A DNA stretch of 64,000 nucleotides from Pestalotiopsis fici W106-1 (lineage: Eukaryota; Ascomycota; Sordariomycetes; Amphisphaeriales; Sporocadaceae), in NCBI RefSeq assembly GCF_000516985.1, contig NW_006917099.1, positions 2,372,685 through 2,436,684 on the forward strand, written 5' to 3'. Every line of letters starts with the position of its first letter. The first letter of the stretch is position 1. The position numbers were made by a program, and so were the translations under genes. The notes under the pieces are model-generated. The model made no database searches. It saw nothing but the letters and a program-made list of their open reading frames with translations, and was not told the origin of the DNA. Positions 45,252 through 56,690 of the stretch are shown here, one piece after another.

Positions 45252-47030
45252 TTAGGAAGACTCGGACTTTTCCTCTGCCTTCTCGACTGCAGCAGCCTCA
45301 ACGGGCTGAGGCTCGGCCTTTGGCTCCTCCGAGGTCTTGACCTCGGCGACTGCCGGCTCCGCCGACTTGATCTCTTCCTCGGGCTTGGCGGTCTCGACAA
45401 CTGGCGAGATCGATTGGCTGGCCTGGGGCTCGTCCTCGGTCTTGGATTCCGGCTGCTCGATAGCGGTGACTGGCTCTGCAGACTTGGTTTCCTCCTTGGC
45501 CTCTGTCTCGTTGACATCAGAGTCGCTGGTCGCAGACTCTGCCTTCTTCTTGGGGTCTACCGAGACGAACGAGGTCTTGACGCGCTGAAGACCGGCCTTC
45601 TCGGGCTTGCTTTCCTTCTCCTTCTCCTTGTCCTTGGCATCCGAGTAGCTGCCGGCGACATTCTCCATCTTCTCGCGGAATGAGTCATCATAGTAACTCA
45701 TAACGGAAGAAGCGCGGTGGCTGGAACGTACCGTCTCTCCCGACGTGCGGGGGGTGGCCGTTGTGTTGCCATTTGCGGAAAAAGTGGAATCCAGGCCCAC
45801 GGACGAGAGGCGGCTCGTCGTCGAGTTGGTCCTCGTCAGCGGGGGCTTCTTGTTGCTCAGCGGGGGTGCAGCTGCGGCTTGCTTGCTCTCAAACATGGCC
45901 AGTCTGTTAGAAACGCTGCCCGATGCCTTTTTCAAGACACCAATATCTTGGCCAAGGCTACCCGACTTCTTCTCCTCCAGCTCCTTGATCCAGGCCAGGC
46001 GGTTGCCAACTCCTCGTGTGGTGGTGGTGGAGGCCTTCCGCGATGGGGCATTTGACGATGGCGCACTTGTGGGGTTGGCGGCGGGGGCTCCGGGGTTAGA
46101 TGACGGAGCCGAGGTCACAGATTTTTGCCATTGCTGAATCCTGTCCAGCGGGTTGGCAGACGAACTCCTGGATGACGGAGTGGAAACTGGCTTCAGAGCA
46201 GGCAAGGCTGCTGTCGGATTGGGCGTCGCATACATGGAGTGGCGCCCAACGCGATCCAGCTTCTCCGGGGCCTTGGCCTGAGGAGCGGCAGCAATATTAT
46301 GCTTTGTTGTCGCAGACAATGCATTGGTGTCATTGTGGATCGACTGGATAGACTTGCGAGGAACATGCCGCGAAGTCGTTGCCTTTTCGACGACTGGCGC
46401 GCTTTGCGCAGGAGGATCCGGCAGAATGGCATTTGTCTTCCACAGCGGATCCGTGACATACCTCTTGGGCTCGACAGGTCTGCCACGATCCAGCACGCTG
46501 CCCACAGACTGGGCGCTGCTGGACTGTAATGGGCGCCTATATGCGAGGCTCGAGGTCTCGACCATGGAATATGGCCGTTTGTTGCTGTTGCTATCCTGTT
46601 TCTGGAGGTATGGCCAGTCAATTTTGCCTTGGTCCTGTACTCCTAGTGACAGCATGGTTGAATATTTGTTAGCTATTGGTGTTGAGTCGTCGGTGTTGTC
46701 TGACGAATTTTGTTGTTCTTGTTGCTGCTGCTGCTTGTGCTCGTCCTGCCGCTGCTCCAGCTCCTCGTCCTTGTGCGTGTCGAGCCATCCTTCCGAGAGA
46801 CTTAATCTGTTCAAATCGACCTCGAGAGGCTTGAATTCTGGCGTAGCCTCTGGCGAGGGAGCCTTCTTTTGCCTCTTGAATCTGAAGATTGAGGCTTTCT
46901 CGTCTATGATTTCTGGCGACTTGGGACCCCCTTTCCCTGGACCGCCTCGCCGTATGATGAGGCCAGAGAGCTTCTGTGCTAGCGGCCGCCTACTGGCTGA
47001 GGACTCTACTGCATCGTGTTTGACTGGCAT
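45252..47030 (-). CDS. Large disordered fungal protein of unknown function
   Basis: Single exon, 592 residues, almost entirely low-complexity. It has a basic N-terminus, a Gln/Glu-rich tract at about 90-110, Ser/Pro/Ala-rich stretches, and a Glu/Lys/Ala-rich C-terminal 100 residues. Two short non-disordered motifs stand out at about 340-385: GNRLAWIKELEEKK and SNRLAMFESKQ, separated by about 20 residues and sharing NRLA. They look like paired short helical binding motifs. I do not recognise the family. Position and codon pattern support a real gene. Confidence 0.75.
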   Translation of the reverse strand: MPVKHDAVESSASRRPLAQKLSGLIIRRGGPGKGGPKSPEIIDEKASIFRFKRQKKAPSPEATPEFKPLEVDLNRLSLSEGWLDTHKDEELEQRQDEHKQQQQQEQQNSSDNTDDSTPIANKYSTMLSLGVQDQGKIDWPYLQKQDSNSNKRPYSMVETSSLAYRRPLQSSSAQSVGSVLDRGRPVEPKRYVTDPLWKTNAILPDPPAQSAPVVEKATTSRHVPRKSIQSIHNDTNALSATTKHNIAAAPQAKAPEKLDRVGRHSMYATPNPTAALPALKPVSTPSSRSSSANPLDRIQQWQKSVTSAPSSNPGAPAANPTSAPSSNAPSRKASTTTTRGVGNRLAWIKELEEKKSGSLGQDIGVLKKASGSVSNRLAMFESKQAAAAPPLSNKKPPLTRTNSTTSRLSSVGLDSTFSANGNTTATPRTSGETVRSSHRASSVMSYYDDSFREKMENVAGSYSDAKDKEKEKESKPEKAGLQRVKTSFVSVDPKKKAESATSDSDVNETEAKEETKSAEPVTAIEQPESKTEDEPQASQSISPVVETAKPEEEIKSAEPAVAEVKTSEEPKAEPQPVEAAAVEKAEEKSESS

Positions 47031-50000
47031 TGTCTGATTTCTTCCTTTTTGCTTAGTAAAATAATATTCTTCACCAGTTCCGTTTGTCAGGTTGCATCAT
47101 GACCAGCAAATGTTGTTTACAAGAGGCGAGACAAGAGAAAAAAAAAACACAAGCAACCGCGATCCTAGGCATGGATAAGGAGTGGGAAATCACGTGTTTG
47201 TGCCAGTCCGTCCCCGATCCCAATCAATCAATGTCTTTTTTTGCCTGTCCTCCTTCTGTCCAATGTCGCAGCGCATTGAGGTGGCCCCTTAGTTTCATAC
47301 CCAGAATGTAACGCACCTACCAGGGGGTGGCCCATTGGCTCTCTTCGCGTCAATTCATTTTGCCGGAAAATGACCGTCATATCCGGGCCTGGGCAATTTA
47401 CACTTGCAGGCATGGGCAATCCTTTCAGAATAGAGATAGAACCACCCGGTCCGGGGTTCACTGGAGATTGAACGCTGGAGCAAGCGCACGTCTGGGCTTG
47501 CTGGGCTTTTTTGGCTGGTCCGCACGCCTCTACATTAGTTGCCCTAGTAGGGAGGTCGAGCTCGGTCAGCCCGTCCGACACCCAATCAAGAGGGGCAATT
47601 TGGCGGGAGTCGGGACGCGTTTTGGAGGGGAGCTCTTGGGGCCTTTGGAGGGGCTCTCCATTGTCCCAGGGAACCCGAGGGGACGGCAACAAAACGCCCA
47701 GCAGCCAGCAGCCCAGTCAAGTGTCGCGATTCCTTCAGACTCCCCTCTTGTTTCTCCATACGCCATGCTTTCATCATGTTGATGAGGAATGCAGATCGTG
47801 GATCACTCACATATGCAATCTAACGTTGCGAGAAACAACATTATGCTCAAAGCTTTTCAGCACGGGCTACCTACTGTACAGAGTACCTACCTAATGTAAC
47901 CAATATTTGCTGCTTGTGCACTACACCAAGTACCCAGGTACCATTTTACTCCTGGGGACAATAAATATCTAGCCGTTCAAAGTGTTGATGTCAATCCAGA
48001 TTGCCGAGATTGAAAATCACAAAACACATCCGCTTGCGGGCTCCAATCAATCTACAGTCGATCCCATGAATACATAATACGAGGAGCGCTCAGTTCGCCT
48101 GTCTCCGTCGAAACCAAGAGGAATGGTGTAACGCCGTCCCAGGTAACTCGTTCCAGGTAACACTCAATGTACAGTCTGTTTCAAGACTGTCTGGTCTGTA
48201 CCAAGTCATTGGGAGCGCGTTCACGAGACGACGGACGCGTACATTCTTAAACTTTGCTCATCTGATTCCACGCTAGAATTCACCTGCTAACCTGAGCTGT
48301 ATACTCCCCGTCGATCGTGGAAACATGACTCGTCTTCTCGAAGCATTCCGGCCCCGACCTTCCACGAATCAGCACGCGTCTGTCCTTCGCCTATTGGCTC
48401 CGCAGAGGCGTTCCCCTGGCGAACTCCACGTTCGAACCTGGAAGAATTGGACAGATCACCACCTTTTCTTACCTATATGGTATTTGGAGGAGCCCTTGGC
48501 CAGTGTCAGAGATATTCTCGGAACACAGTCATTATTTGGCTCACCGTCAGGCGTGATTCATCATCTGCCTGAGATTTATTGGTTGCGGTCGTCATTTGTG
48601 CCATGTATTGTTGTGCATGTAAGCAAACTTTCACAACTCACTGGCGATCCCCTTCTCCATCCTTTTTTTTTTCCCCTTTTGCTACGCTTGCCCACTTGCC
48701 CTGAGAGGCGCAGCTGCAGACTGTTGCCCAACAGTAATGGCCAGATTTCCCTGAACCCCATGGGCATGTAATTCAAATACGGCCTAGGTTAGCCGATAGT
48801 TCCTACGGGATGAAGCTAGCACGCGGCAGACGGATCCCGTTCCGGAGACACGCGCGATTTTCCAGAAGGCGACCCTGAGGGTAGCGCTGTGCTAAATGGG
48901 AACTCTTCACGACGTGTTCTTGCGTGGATATTCCTGACATGCCGGCAAAAGAATATTCTTTGGGGCGCCGTAGCACCGAAGTTGCTTCAACGGTGACGAT
49001 CACGGTCGGTTCTCAGCAGCGTAGGATCAACGGCGTCGGCGGGATTCGCCGGCGTTCACCATGTGGACTGCTTACCCTGGGCCCAGCAGCAGCTGTTACA
49101 TAAATAGGTCAAGATTTACCGTGTATAACCAGAAGCGACTTCGACCTTTGAGTTATAGCTCCCTTGAAATACCCATGATATAGATGCAAGGCAAGTTTAC
49201 ATGGCCATGGGCCAGCATACAGTATCAACCCGGCCTGGCGGGGCTTTGCTGCAGTCTTGTGGATAATGGCTGCATACCATCAGTCACACAATCCCTAATT
49301 CAACAAGAGCGGTGACATGTTTCTTTGGGCCTTTTGGAATCTTCTTATATGGCATGTTAGACACCGCTACTCTATAATAAATTTCTCGACTACTCGGTGG
49401 ATCTCTTTGGTGTTGCGTAGCGATCATTAAATCGGGATCCCGGTTGTGTTGCCATATTTGCGTGAAATCCGAGCTTTCCACTTCTGGATGAAAGCTTCCG
49501 TAGCGATTTCAGCGAATATCAGTCATAGTTGATATCACGAAAATGCAAGATTTGATGAAGGGTGGAAGGAAGAAAACGCAGAGAAGGCAAACAAAGAAAC
49601 GCAGAAATAATCAGGTCTCGAAAAGAAAATGAATGACTAGCGTATGCCTGGACAAGAATGCCCAACTACAAAATCAATAATCAGGTATATTAGTCACCTA
49701 TAGTGAACGTGCGGCTTTTGAACTTTCAGAAATTCGATCCTCCATCAGCCTTCTCTGGAAAAGCTTTCACCAGTGATCCGAGGCTCAGGACTGCATATTC
49801 GCATGAGATTAAATCCGTGTTTCCGGGACTACTGAAGCTATTATGCTTGGCTTTCATATAAGCTTACAAAAGTGGACAGCTGATAATCAAACAATTATAA
49901 ACCCCGCAGACTCTGAATATTCCTCTGTTTTTGCGGCTGGCTCATTGAAAATGATATACGACTCGAAAGACGTCTTGTTCTACTTTTGTTCAAAGTAAGC

Positions 50001-50553
50001 AAGTCTGTTCAGATGTGCCAAACTCTATTAAAAAAAAAAATGTCTGCATCTTTCAGGCAGCACCGTCGGGCGCTCGGCGACTTTCCTCATTGACAATGTC
50101 ACGCTGCTCGTATTGAGGGCTCCAAGGTTTCATCGTCCATGACGCCATGCCATGTAGTTTGCATTCTCCTGCCAATAACCTGTGCAGCCAATCCCTTGGC
50201 CTTGCGGTTATCAGCGCGATTCCGTGAGAATCTAATCTGATGACAAGATAATCTTATCAGATTGGAGACATTGTGTGCTCGCCATCTCCGCATCTACGGG
50301 TGACAATTTCGGAAGTTGTGGCTTGGATTGACGCCGCCAAGCGCTTGAATGTCCTCTCAACGTGGGATTGTCAGTACAACATGAGGCCTCTAAAACGCCG
50401 TGGTGGCAATGGCTTTAATATGCCAAGCAGGGCGGCCAAGAAGAAAAGGAGACCCTATTTCGCTCCGATTTTGCATGTTAAATAGCTCTCATGTCCTCGG
50501 TAAGAGAAGCAGAATGAGGAACTCGTGCATACTCCAGCGGTTGAAGATTCATC
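47031..50553. other. Long interval without supported genes
   Basis: 3.5 kb. ORFs up to about 150 codons exist on both strands but look like chance frames (Pro/Arg/Leu-rich, no family signature). I find no tRNA, transposon ends or recognisable pseudogene. The left end should be the promoter of the 592-residue protein and the right end that of the O-methyltransferase. Confidence 0.5.
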
Positions 50554-52008
50554 ATGGCGGACTCTGAGCAACCTACTCTTGCAAGCCTCTCGGCCAAGAT
50601 TTCGGAGCTCTCGGGTGCTCTGTCAAAATTCTACGAGCAGCAGAATCTGCCGCCGGTATCTTTCGCTGCTGACAGTCCATCTAGGTACAATGAACTGTCT
50701 CCGGAAATGTTCATGGTTCGGCAAAACCTTCTGGACGCGCTGAATGACATGACCTATTTGGCACAGGGACCTGCTGACAGCATTTTCAATTACGCCCACT
50801 CTGTAAGATATCTTTATCAAGTCAGAGAAAAAGCCCATACAAGATACTGATATGTTTGGCAGGCGGTTCCTGATGCTGCAGCATTGAATACGCTCAACGC
50901 CTTTGACTTCTGGTCCGCTGTGCCAATAGATGGCTCCGCAACGTACGAGGAGATTGCAGCTCACGTCTCTCTTCCACGAGGTGTCGTTTATCGCCTAGTC
51001 CAGCATGGCATGACCCAGCGCATCTTTGCGCCGGCAGGACCGGGCCGTGTGAAACATACCTCACGCTCAGCAGCACTGGCGCAATCCTCAGGTCTCAAGG
51101 CTCTCGTGTCCTCGATATTGGACGACGCCGGCGCTCCTGTCATGGTCCTTCATGAAGCTCTGCGTCGCTATAATCTCGGCAAATCCGAGCTCACCCAACG
51201 AGTCGACGAAACCGCCTTTGCGCTATTCCATGCGGGTGGCCAGTTTGGTGGCTTTCGTAACACGTGGGACATGCTCGAGAATGATGGTGAGGGCTCCAAG
51301 AAGGGCTGGCGGCAACGCAACTTTGTGGAGTGGATGGCATATCTCAAGGATTTGTTTCACCTCGAGGGCGTGGTACTGAATTATTCTGGTTGGCCGACAG
51401 AGGGTAAAGTGACAGTCGCAGACGTGAGCAGCGCCCTTTGAGACTTGTTCTTTTCCCATAGCTAACATCATGGACAGATTGGAGGTTCAGCGGGCCATGA
51501 CGCCATTGTGCTCGCTCGCAAATACCCAAATATGGAAATCTTTGTTCAGGACCTTGCAGAAGTGCAGCCTGCCTTTGATCGCACTGTGCCTTCTGATCTA
51601 AAGGATCGTGTTCGCTTCACCGAGCACTCATTCTTCAGCCCGCAGCCCGTCCCGGCGGACATTTTCCTTCTCAAGATGATCCTACATGACTGGCCAGACG
51701 CCGAGTGCATTCAGATCTTGCAAAACTTGGTCCCCGTCATGAAGCCCGGCGCCAAAGTGCTGCTCATCGAATACCTCGGCGGTGCTGGCGAGGAGGAACA
51801 CGAGGAGGATTCATCGACACCACGGTCTCTAAAGCAGTACGGCACGGCTACCGATTTGAGACTCATGGCCATCTTCAACGGCAAGGAGAGGCCTATACAT
51901 GCTTGGAAATCTATTTTTGAGGCTGCAGATAAGCGCTTCAAGGTTTCAGACACCAGCGCAGCGCCACTCGGGTTCTTTGGGGTGATTGAAGCCGTGTGGC
52001 AAGAATAG
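50554..52008 (+). CDS. COMT-type O-methyltransferase
   Basis: Three exons, 50554-50802, 50863-51423 and 51478-52008, with introns of 60 and 54 nt and joins in phase, giving 446 residues. A helical dimerisation region is followed by a winged-helix part (TYEEIAAHVSLPRGVVYRLV). The SAM site VADIGGSAGHDA spans the second intron at about residues 266-278. The catalytic His lies in MILHDWPD at about 341, in the usual place for the O-methyltransf_2 family. It transfers methyl groups to hydroxyls of phenolic or polyketide-like small molecules; the substrate is unknown. It is not in an obvious cluster, although an FAD monooxygenase lies 3 kb downstream. Confidence 0.9.
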
Positions 52009-52576
52009 TCTCTGATTCTTAAGTTTCTACACTCAACGGTCATAACAGCCAATGTTAGGTATTCTGAAAGCTTTGGGTCGACTTGTTGGAAATATGAACA
52101 GTTGGAAACAATAAAATACATTCCCAAATTCACTTCACTGGGCGGCCAGAATCTGGTTGCAACGCAATACATACTCCTGTAGGTAATTGTGTGATCGAGT
52201 GGACAACTGATTATCTAGATACTTTCTGTTACACGTGACAGCTTTTGCAGTAATTTTGCGTAAGATAGTATGTATTACTTGCTTTCAGCCGCCGAGAGAT
52301 GATGAAACGCATCTCGAACTAAACGATGTTGTGAAAATGATGGAAATGAGCCATCTAATTTCAACGCTTCGCAACTGATCAAAGGTCTTGACTAGAGAAC
52401 CAGCCTCGATACAACTCAGTTGCTTTCTCTGCTATCATCAATGGGGAAGGCCGCCCAAACACTCAATATCTCACCGTTTCCTCCCCAGCCACTGTTGTCG
52501 GTGATCTTGAGTGGTCTTGATCTGCTTTTGTTTTGGAGCTTTCAAGCTGCGTCTCTAAAGACCACCGATTATTCCT
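52009..52576. other. Intergenic interval between convergent genes
   Basis: 568 bp without a supported gene. Confidence 0.45.
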
Positions 52577-53341
52577 CTAATATTGATTTCTCTTCTTCTT
52601 ACCCTTGCTTTTGCCCTCTCCTTGATAAGAAGAACTGGAGCTTGTGGCAACTTGCGAGTGGCCGCGTTTATCTTGGTAGACCTGGGCGTACTGCGGCGGC
52701 TGACTTGACATAGCTTGCGTAGAGTACTGATGCGGGTACGGCGGATCCCGACTTGATGAAGCATAGGCAGGATTACGATACGATCGCACCTGGCTTGATG
52801 AATCAAAAGGTTGATCTGGATTAAAGCCTGTCATATCTTCTTCGTCATCTCCGTAGGCACTAATACCGGGTGAAGCTCGTGAAATACTGCCGCTACTCAT
52901 ATGCAGCGAGCTTGGAAAACCTGATAAGCCATATCCGGGTACCTCGTATGAACCGTATGAATCGTATGCAGCGGTTTCCGGCGAAAGATATTGGTCTTGA
53001 CCTGAACGAGACAATTGATGCATCAAGGCATTCATCTGCTGTCCTGGATCATAGCCACCCTGGGACTGAAAGCCCAGGTCTCCGAGACCGGTGGCGAGGT
53101 TATCGACTGAACGTTGAGACTTGGTAGAGCTCATGTCATTGACAGAATTTTGACCACCGGAAGAAGGCGGGTATACGAAAGAATTGGGGGTCTGTGCTTC
53201 GGAAGAAGATGCGTATGCGAAAGGTTCTGGATCAGGTGCTTCGTCAGAATCCCGGTCGCACGACGGTGGTCTGTCGTACAATGGTCCATTACGCCAGTTC
53301 CATACGGGAGTCTTTCCCTTTGCCTGCCGGTTGCCACTCAT
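52577..53341 (-). CDS. Small disordered protein (Ser/Tyr/Gln-rich)
   Basis: Single exon, 254 residues from MSGNRQAKGK. The sequence is rich in Ser, Tyr, Gln, Pro and Gly throughout, with a strongly basic C-terminus (GKSKGKKKR). It has no domain, signal peptide or membrane segment. I do not recognise a family. A second protein of similar character follows upstream on the same strand. The open frame, composition bias and clean ATG support a real but fast-evolving gene. Confidence 0.55.
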   Translation of the reverse strand: MSGNRQAKGKTPVWNWRNGPLYDRPPSCDRDSDEAPDPEPFAYASSSEAQTPNSFVYPPSSGGQNSVNDMSSTKSQRSVDNLATGLGDLGFQSQGGYDPGQQMNALMHQLSRSGQDQYLSPETAAYDSYGSYEVPGYGLSGFPSSLHMSSGSISRASPGISAYGDDEEDMTGFNPDQPFDSSSQVRSYRNPAYASSSRDPPYPHQYSTQAMSSQPPQYAQVYQDKRGHSQVATSSSSSYQGEGKSKGKKKRNQY

Positions 53342-53978
53342 GATGAAGATGGATGACTGAAACGTCAAGTGATGTATGTTTCCGTGCTGTTATGTATGCG
53401 CGCGATGTGCGATGTGTGATTTGAGTGAAAGTCAAGAAACGCGAACCCTGGAATTGAGATTTCTTATATACTTTGACCAAGTTAGAAGATACTATTCACA
53501 GTCACAGGATCCTGTAATGGTTTTGCATCACAACCTTGCGACTGAGCAGATTGCCAGCTCTGAATTGGTACTCACCAGGAATCAAACATCCAAATCACAC
53601 ACCACCCTTGCAGGTATTGCCACATCGCAGTCAATGTGTGCTTTGCGAAAATCCTTAGTGTGCAAGAAACAATTGTAATTGCAATACTTTGCTGCAGCTT
53701 AATAAATTCGTCAATGGTAAATACTGTGTCAGGTGTTGAACATTTACATCTCAGAAAAAAAGTAAAGCGTACTTTTGAATATGTTTACACCACAATTGGA
53801 GTGCACTCTATGGTTTCTGCCTAGATTCTGTATTACATTACAATCAAATCAACATTGTGTTACCAGCAAGGGCTCTGTAAAATCATTCATTCTTCGCTAC
53901 TGTCTTCGGCTGTAATTCTTCCAAGATTTTCACCACTCTCGATATTTCCCCCTCCATCTACAAATTCTTCAGTCCCGT
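53342..53978. other. Intergenic interval
   Basis: 637 bp between the two disordered-protein genes, AT-rich. It presumably holds the promoter of the left one. Confidence 0.45.
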
Positions 53979-54686
53979 TTACTGATCTACCGACCTGGTT
54001 TTGGGCTCGGCTTCTACTCTTCGCTTGTCGTCCGTAGGCCGCTTTTGACCATTGGCGGACTGTTGGTACTCATATTCGTCCATACTGCTCGCATCGGAAT
54101 GCTGGTCGCTGCCCCCAGATACACTACTGGCTAGAGAATCACGGGATCCGCCACCACATCCGACGGAGATGTCGGAAGGATAACCATATGAGTGAGTAAG
54201 GATGTGAGAGATATCCTGGTGCTTTGATTTTGGTTCAGACTGGTGTCTAAGCAGGCTCCGAAGTTGATTGCCCAAGTCATGGTCAGGAGAGAATTTTCCT
54301 ACCGAATTGGAGGCCGGTGTGCCAGGGTAATCAAGCTGCTTTTTCTGCTTGGGCAATCGTGAGTCACAGCCGGCGGATGTTGATAGAATGCGTGGGGTGC
54401 GTTCATCGATAACCACTCTAGTATAGTCAAGTTTCGCTGGGGTAGCCGCGTCATTGAAATGAGCGGGTTGCTTTTGCTTCTGCTGAGATTGAGAGTCAAA
54501 TCTAGCAACCTGAGTTTGAATGCCGGTAGTAAAATCATCGAGAATCATTCTGGTATAGTCCGGTTCTTCGCTTTGAGACTTTGGCTCCTGGCGGCCTTCC
54601 ATTTTATTGAATATTAGCTCCGCGATATGATGGCTCGAGTTTATAGTTTTACCTTGGCAATGATCATTGCGGGAAGTGATGCTCAT
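53979..54686 (-). CDS. Small disordered protein with repeated DYTR motif
   Basis: Single exon, 235 residues. Hydrophilic and Ser/Asp/Gln/Lys-rich. A short motif occurs twice near the N-terminus: PDYTRMILDDFT and LDYTRVVIDERT, about 40 residues apart, with a third weaker DYPGTPAS. The C-terminus is Arg/Lys/Glu-rich. No known domain. It has the same strand and character as the 254-residue protein 640 bp away, so the two may be distant tandem paralogues, although I cannot align them convincingly. Confidence 0.5.
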   Translation of the reverse strand: MSITSRNDHCQGKTINSSHHIAELIFNKMEGRQEPKSQSEEPDYTRMILDDFTTGIQTQVARFDSQSQQKQKQPAHFNDAATPAKLDYTRVVIDERTPRILSTSAGCDSRLPKQKKQLDYPGTPASNSVGKFSPDHDLGNQLRSLLRHQSEPKSKHQDISHILTHSYGYPSDISVGCGGGSRDSLASSVSGGSDQHSDASSMDEYEYQQSANGQKRPTDDKRRVEAEPKTRSVDQ

Positions 54687-55014
54687 TATAAATCAGGATA
54701 ACCAGCGCAAGAATATGCTTCTGAAACAGGCGTGGATACGTGTGTTGTGTGGATTCGCGTTGGTGTGCTAGTGACAGAGGCAAAGCCAAAGCTGGTGGTA
54801 AATTGTATGTTTTATACTAAAATGCAAGTCTTCATTCACAACTGTATCATCCAACTACTCAAATCTAACAGCAAGCAGTCCGTGTCAAAGCAGTGAATCA
54901 GAACCCCAGCAGTAGCAATGCAAGACTCGCACAAAAAAAGGTGGCCCCCTCCCCCAGCTATAGGATTTCGTCCATACCAGTACAGCATCACCGACGCACA
55001 AGCTAATTGCCCAC
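54687..55014. other. Short intergenic interval
   Basis: 328 bp, no gene seen. Confidence 0.4.
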
Positions 55015-56349
55015 CTAGAATCGATGGTGTCTCATTCTCTGCTCAGCGGCTGTGGTGATTGACTTTTGCATAACAAACTTGGCCACCTCACCCTGCCGCC
55101 CAATATTGGCCCCCCAAATCATTCCAAGCCTCGCAGCTGCGTCCGTGTGTCTGTCGAGCATGTCCTTTTCTGTGAGATCTGGACGCCAAAAGGCAGACCA
55201 CCAGAGAAAGGCATGATGGCTGGAGTGGACTAGCCATTCAAACTGGGGTTTTCTGACTTCTTGCCACGCAGAGAAAGCAGCTTGAATGCTTTCCGACGGC
55301 GGTACTGACGTGTCACCCGGGCTGCAAATGCCAGCAAGTACCTCGCCCATGACATATACATCTTCCATTCCCTGTGATGCCCCCTGACCCCAGTGTGGTC
55401 CCATTGAGTGCGCTGCATCACCGATGAGGCAGATTCTGCCTTTGTAATAAGACTCGAGTTGGAGATCGTGATGATGAGAAGTCCATAGCTGAGTGTCGTC
55501 TCCCACCATATTCATCAGCTTCTGCATCGTGGGACCCCAGTGCTTAAAGTCCTCCAACAGCGCAGCCTTTTGGTTCTTCAAGACCCATCGTTCATTGGCA
55601 AGCGTCTCGCGGATTTCCTCCTTGTCGCGCCAGAAACCCACGTTGACCTTTTTACCCCCTTCAATCGAGTACATGGTCACATAGCCACCCGGACCGCTCC
55701 AAATGCAGCTCGTGGTTGGAATGTCGGGTCCTATCGCCTCGATGAGTTTGTCCATGGCAAACACGGCTCGGTAGCCAGCAAGGCCCGTGAATCTAGGCTC
55801 TGCAGAAGGATGCTCAGCGCCAAGGATTGCCTTTCGTGTTGCCGAGTGGATGCCATCACAACCTATCACGATATCCGCCCATTCCTCAGACAAGTCCTCG
55901 AATATCAACTTGACCCGGGTCTCGCTTTGGTATATTTCCTTCAACCTTTTCTTGAACCTAGCCTTTGACTGATCAATCTTGGACGCGAGAAGATTATTCA
56001 GTTCATAACGTCCCACGGCAGTGTGGCCAACGCCCGGTGCCGCGATGCATGCGATTGGGTACGCGTCTGGGTATCGTTCCGTAGGCGCTCCCAACCTGTT
56101 GACCATCCACACGTCTGGGTTTGGATTACGGGTCCCCAGGGCCATGACCAAGCTGCCCAAGCCCGGTTCAATGAGATCGAATGCTGCAATGGCGTTGGGC
56201 GCGATATTGATACCTGCACCTATCTCGGAGAACGAGTCCTGTCTCTCGTAAATCGTGTACGAGACATTGCGCTTCTCCAGAGCGATTGCCAGGGCCAGGC
56301 CGCATAGCCCGCCGCCCACAATGGCGACGTGAGGAATGTATTTTTCCAT
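55015..56349 (-). CDS. FAD-dependent monooxygenase (salicylate hydroxylase-like)
   Basis: Single exon, 444 residues. The start was taken at MEKYIPHVAIVGGG because the longer open frame upstream has no sensible N-terminus. The dinucleotide-binding motif GGGLCG is at about 12-17. The DG motif is in VIGCDGIHSATRKAI, and the second FAD motif GDAAHSMGPHWGQGA is at about 311. This is the class A flavoprotein hydroxylase layout (FAD_binding_3) shared by salicylate hydroxylases and many secondary-metabolite monooxygenases. It uses NAD(P)H and O2 to hydroxylate an aromatic or enolic substrate that cannot be named here. Confidence 0.9.
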   Translation of the reverse strand: MEKYIPHVAIVGGGLCGLALAIALEKRNVSYTIYERQDSFSEIGAGINIAPNAIAAFDLIEPGLGSLVMALGTRNPNPDVWMVNRLGAPTERYPDAYPIACIAAPGVGHTAVGRYELNNLLASKIDQSKARFKKRLKEIYQSETRVKLIFEDLSEEWADIVIGCDGIHSATRKAILGAEHPSAEPRFTGLAGYRAVFAMDKLIEAIGPDIPTTSCIWSGPGGYVTMYSIEGGKKVNVGFWRDKEEIRETLANERWVLKNQKAALLEDFKHWGPTMQKLMNMVGDDTQLWTSHHHDLQLESYYKGRICLIGDAAHSMGPHWGQGASQGMEDVYVMGEVLAGICSPGDTSVPPSESIQAAFSAWQEVRKPQFEWLVHSSHHAFLWWSAFWRPDLTEKDMLDRHTDAAARLGMIWGANIGRQGEVAKFVMQKSITTAAEQRMRHHRF

Positions 56350-56690
56350 GTTTGTCGCTCTAATATTTGGAAAAAACCGAATGATAATCAAGAAATGGAT
56401 GATCTTTTCAAAACGCAAACAACAAACTGACATCAGCAACTCGAGACGACATGCAACTATCTGCCCCCCGCCTATTGAGTGGTGGAAGTTGGCGATCGCT
56501 ATACCGAACCGGGGGCTCCGCATTTCCCCTCCTCATGCAGGTGCTCGGGCGACAGATATGCTGTATCCGACGGCTTCTTTTCTCTCGCTATCGGCCTAGA
56601 GCCTCAAATACACCAAACTTCATCCGTAACTAATAAATGGCTGCAAGATATTCGCATCCAGTCAATAGATTGTGGTAATTGCCAAACGCA
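56350..56690. promoter_or_regulatory. Upstream region of the monooxygenase gene
   Basis: 341 bp between the monooxygenase start and the HET gene stop, both on the minus strand. No separate gene seen. Confidence 0.4.

Noticed and set aside
48325..48771. 149-codon plus-strand ORF in the 47-50.5 kb gap
   Set aside because: Composition and content look random, with no family feature and no supporting neighbours.
49284..49481. 65-codon minus-strand ORF
   Set aside because: Protein-like in places but too short, with no family and no neighbouring exons.
50232..50263. Short inverted repeat AATCTGAT ... ATCAGATT
   Set aside because: An 8-bp stem in AT-rich non-coding DNA is expected by chance and has no T-tract or gene end beside it.
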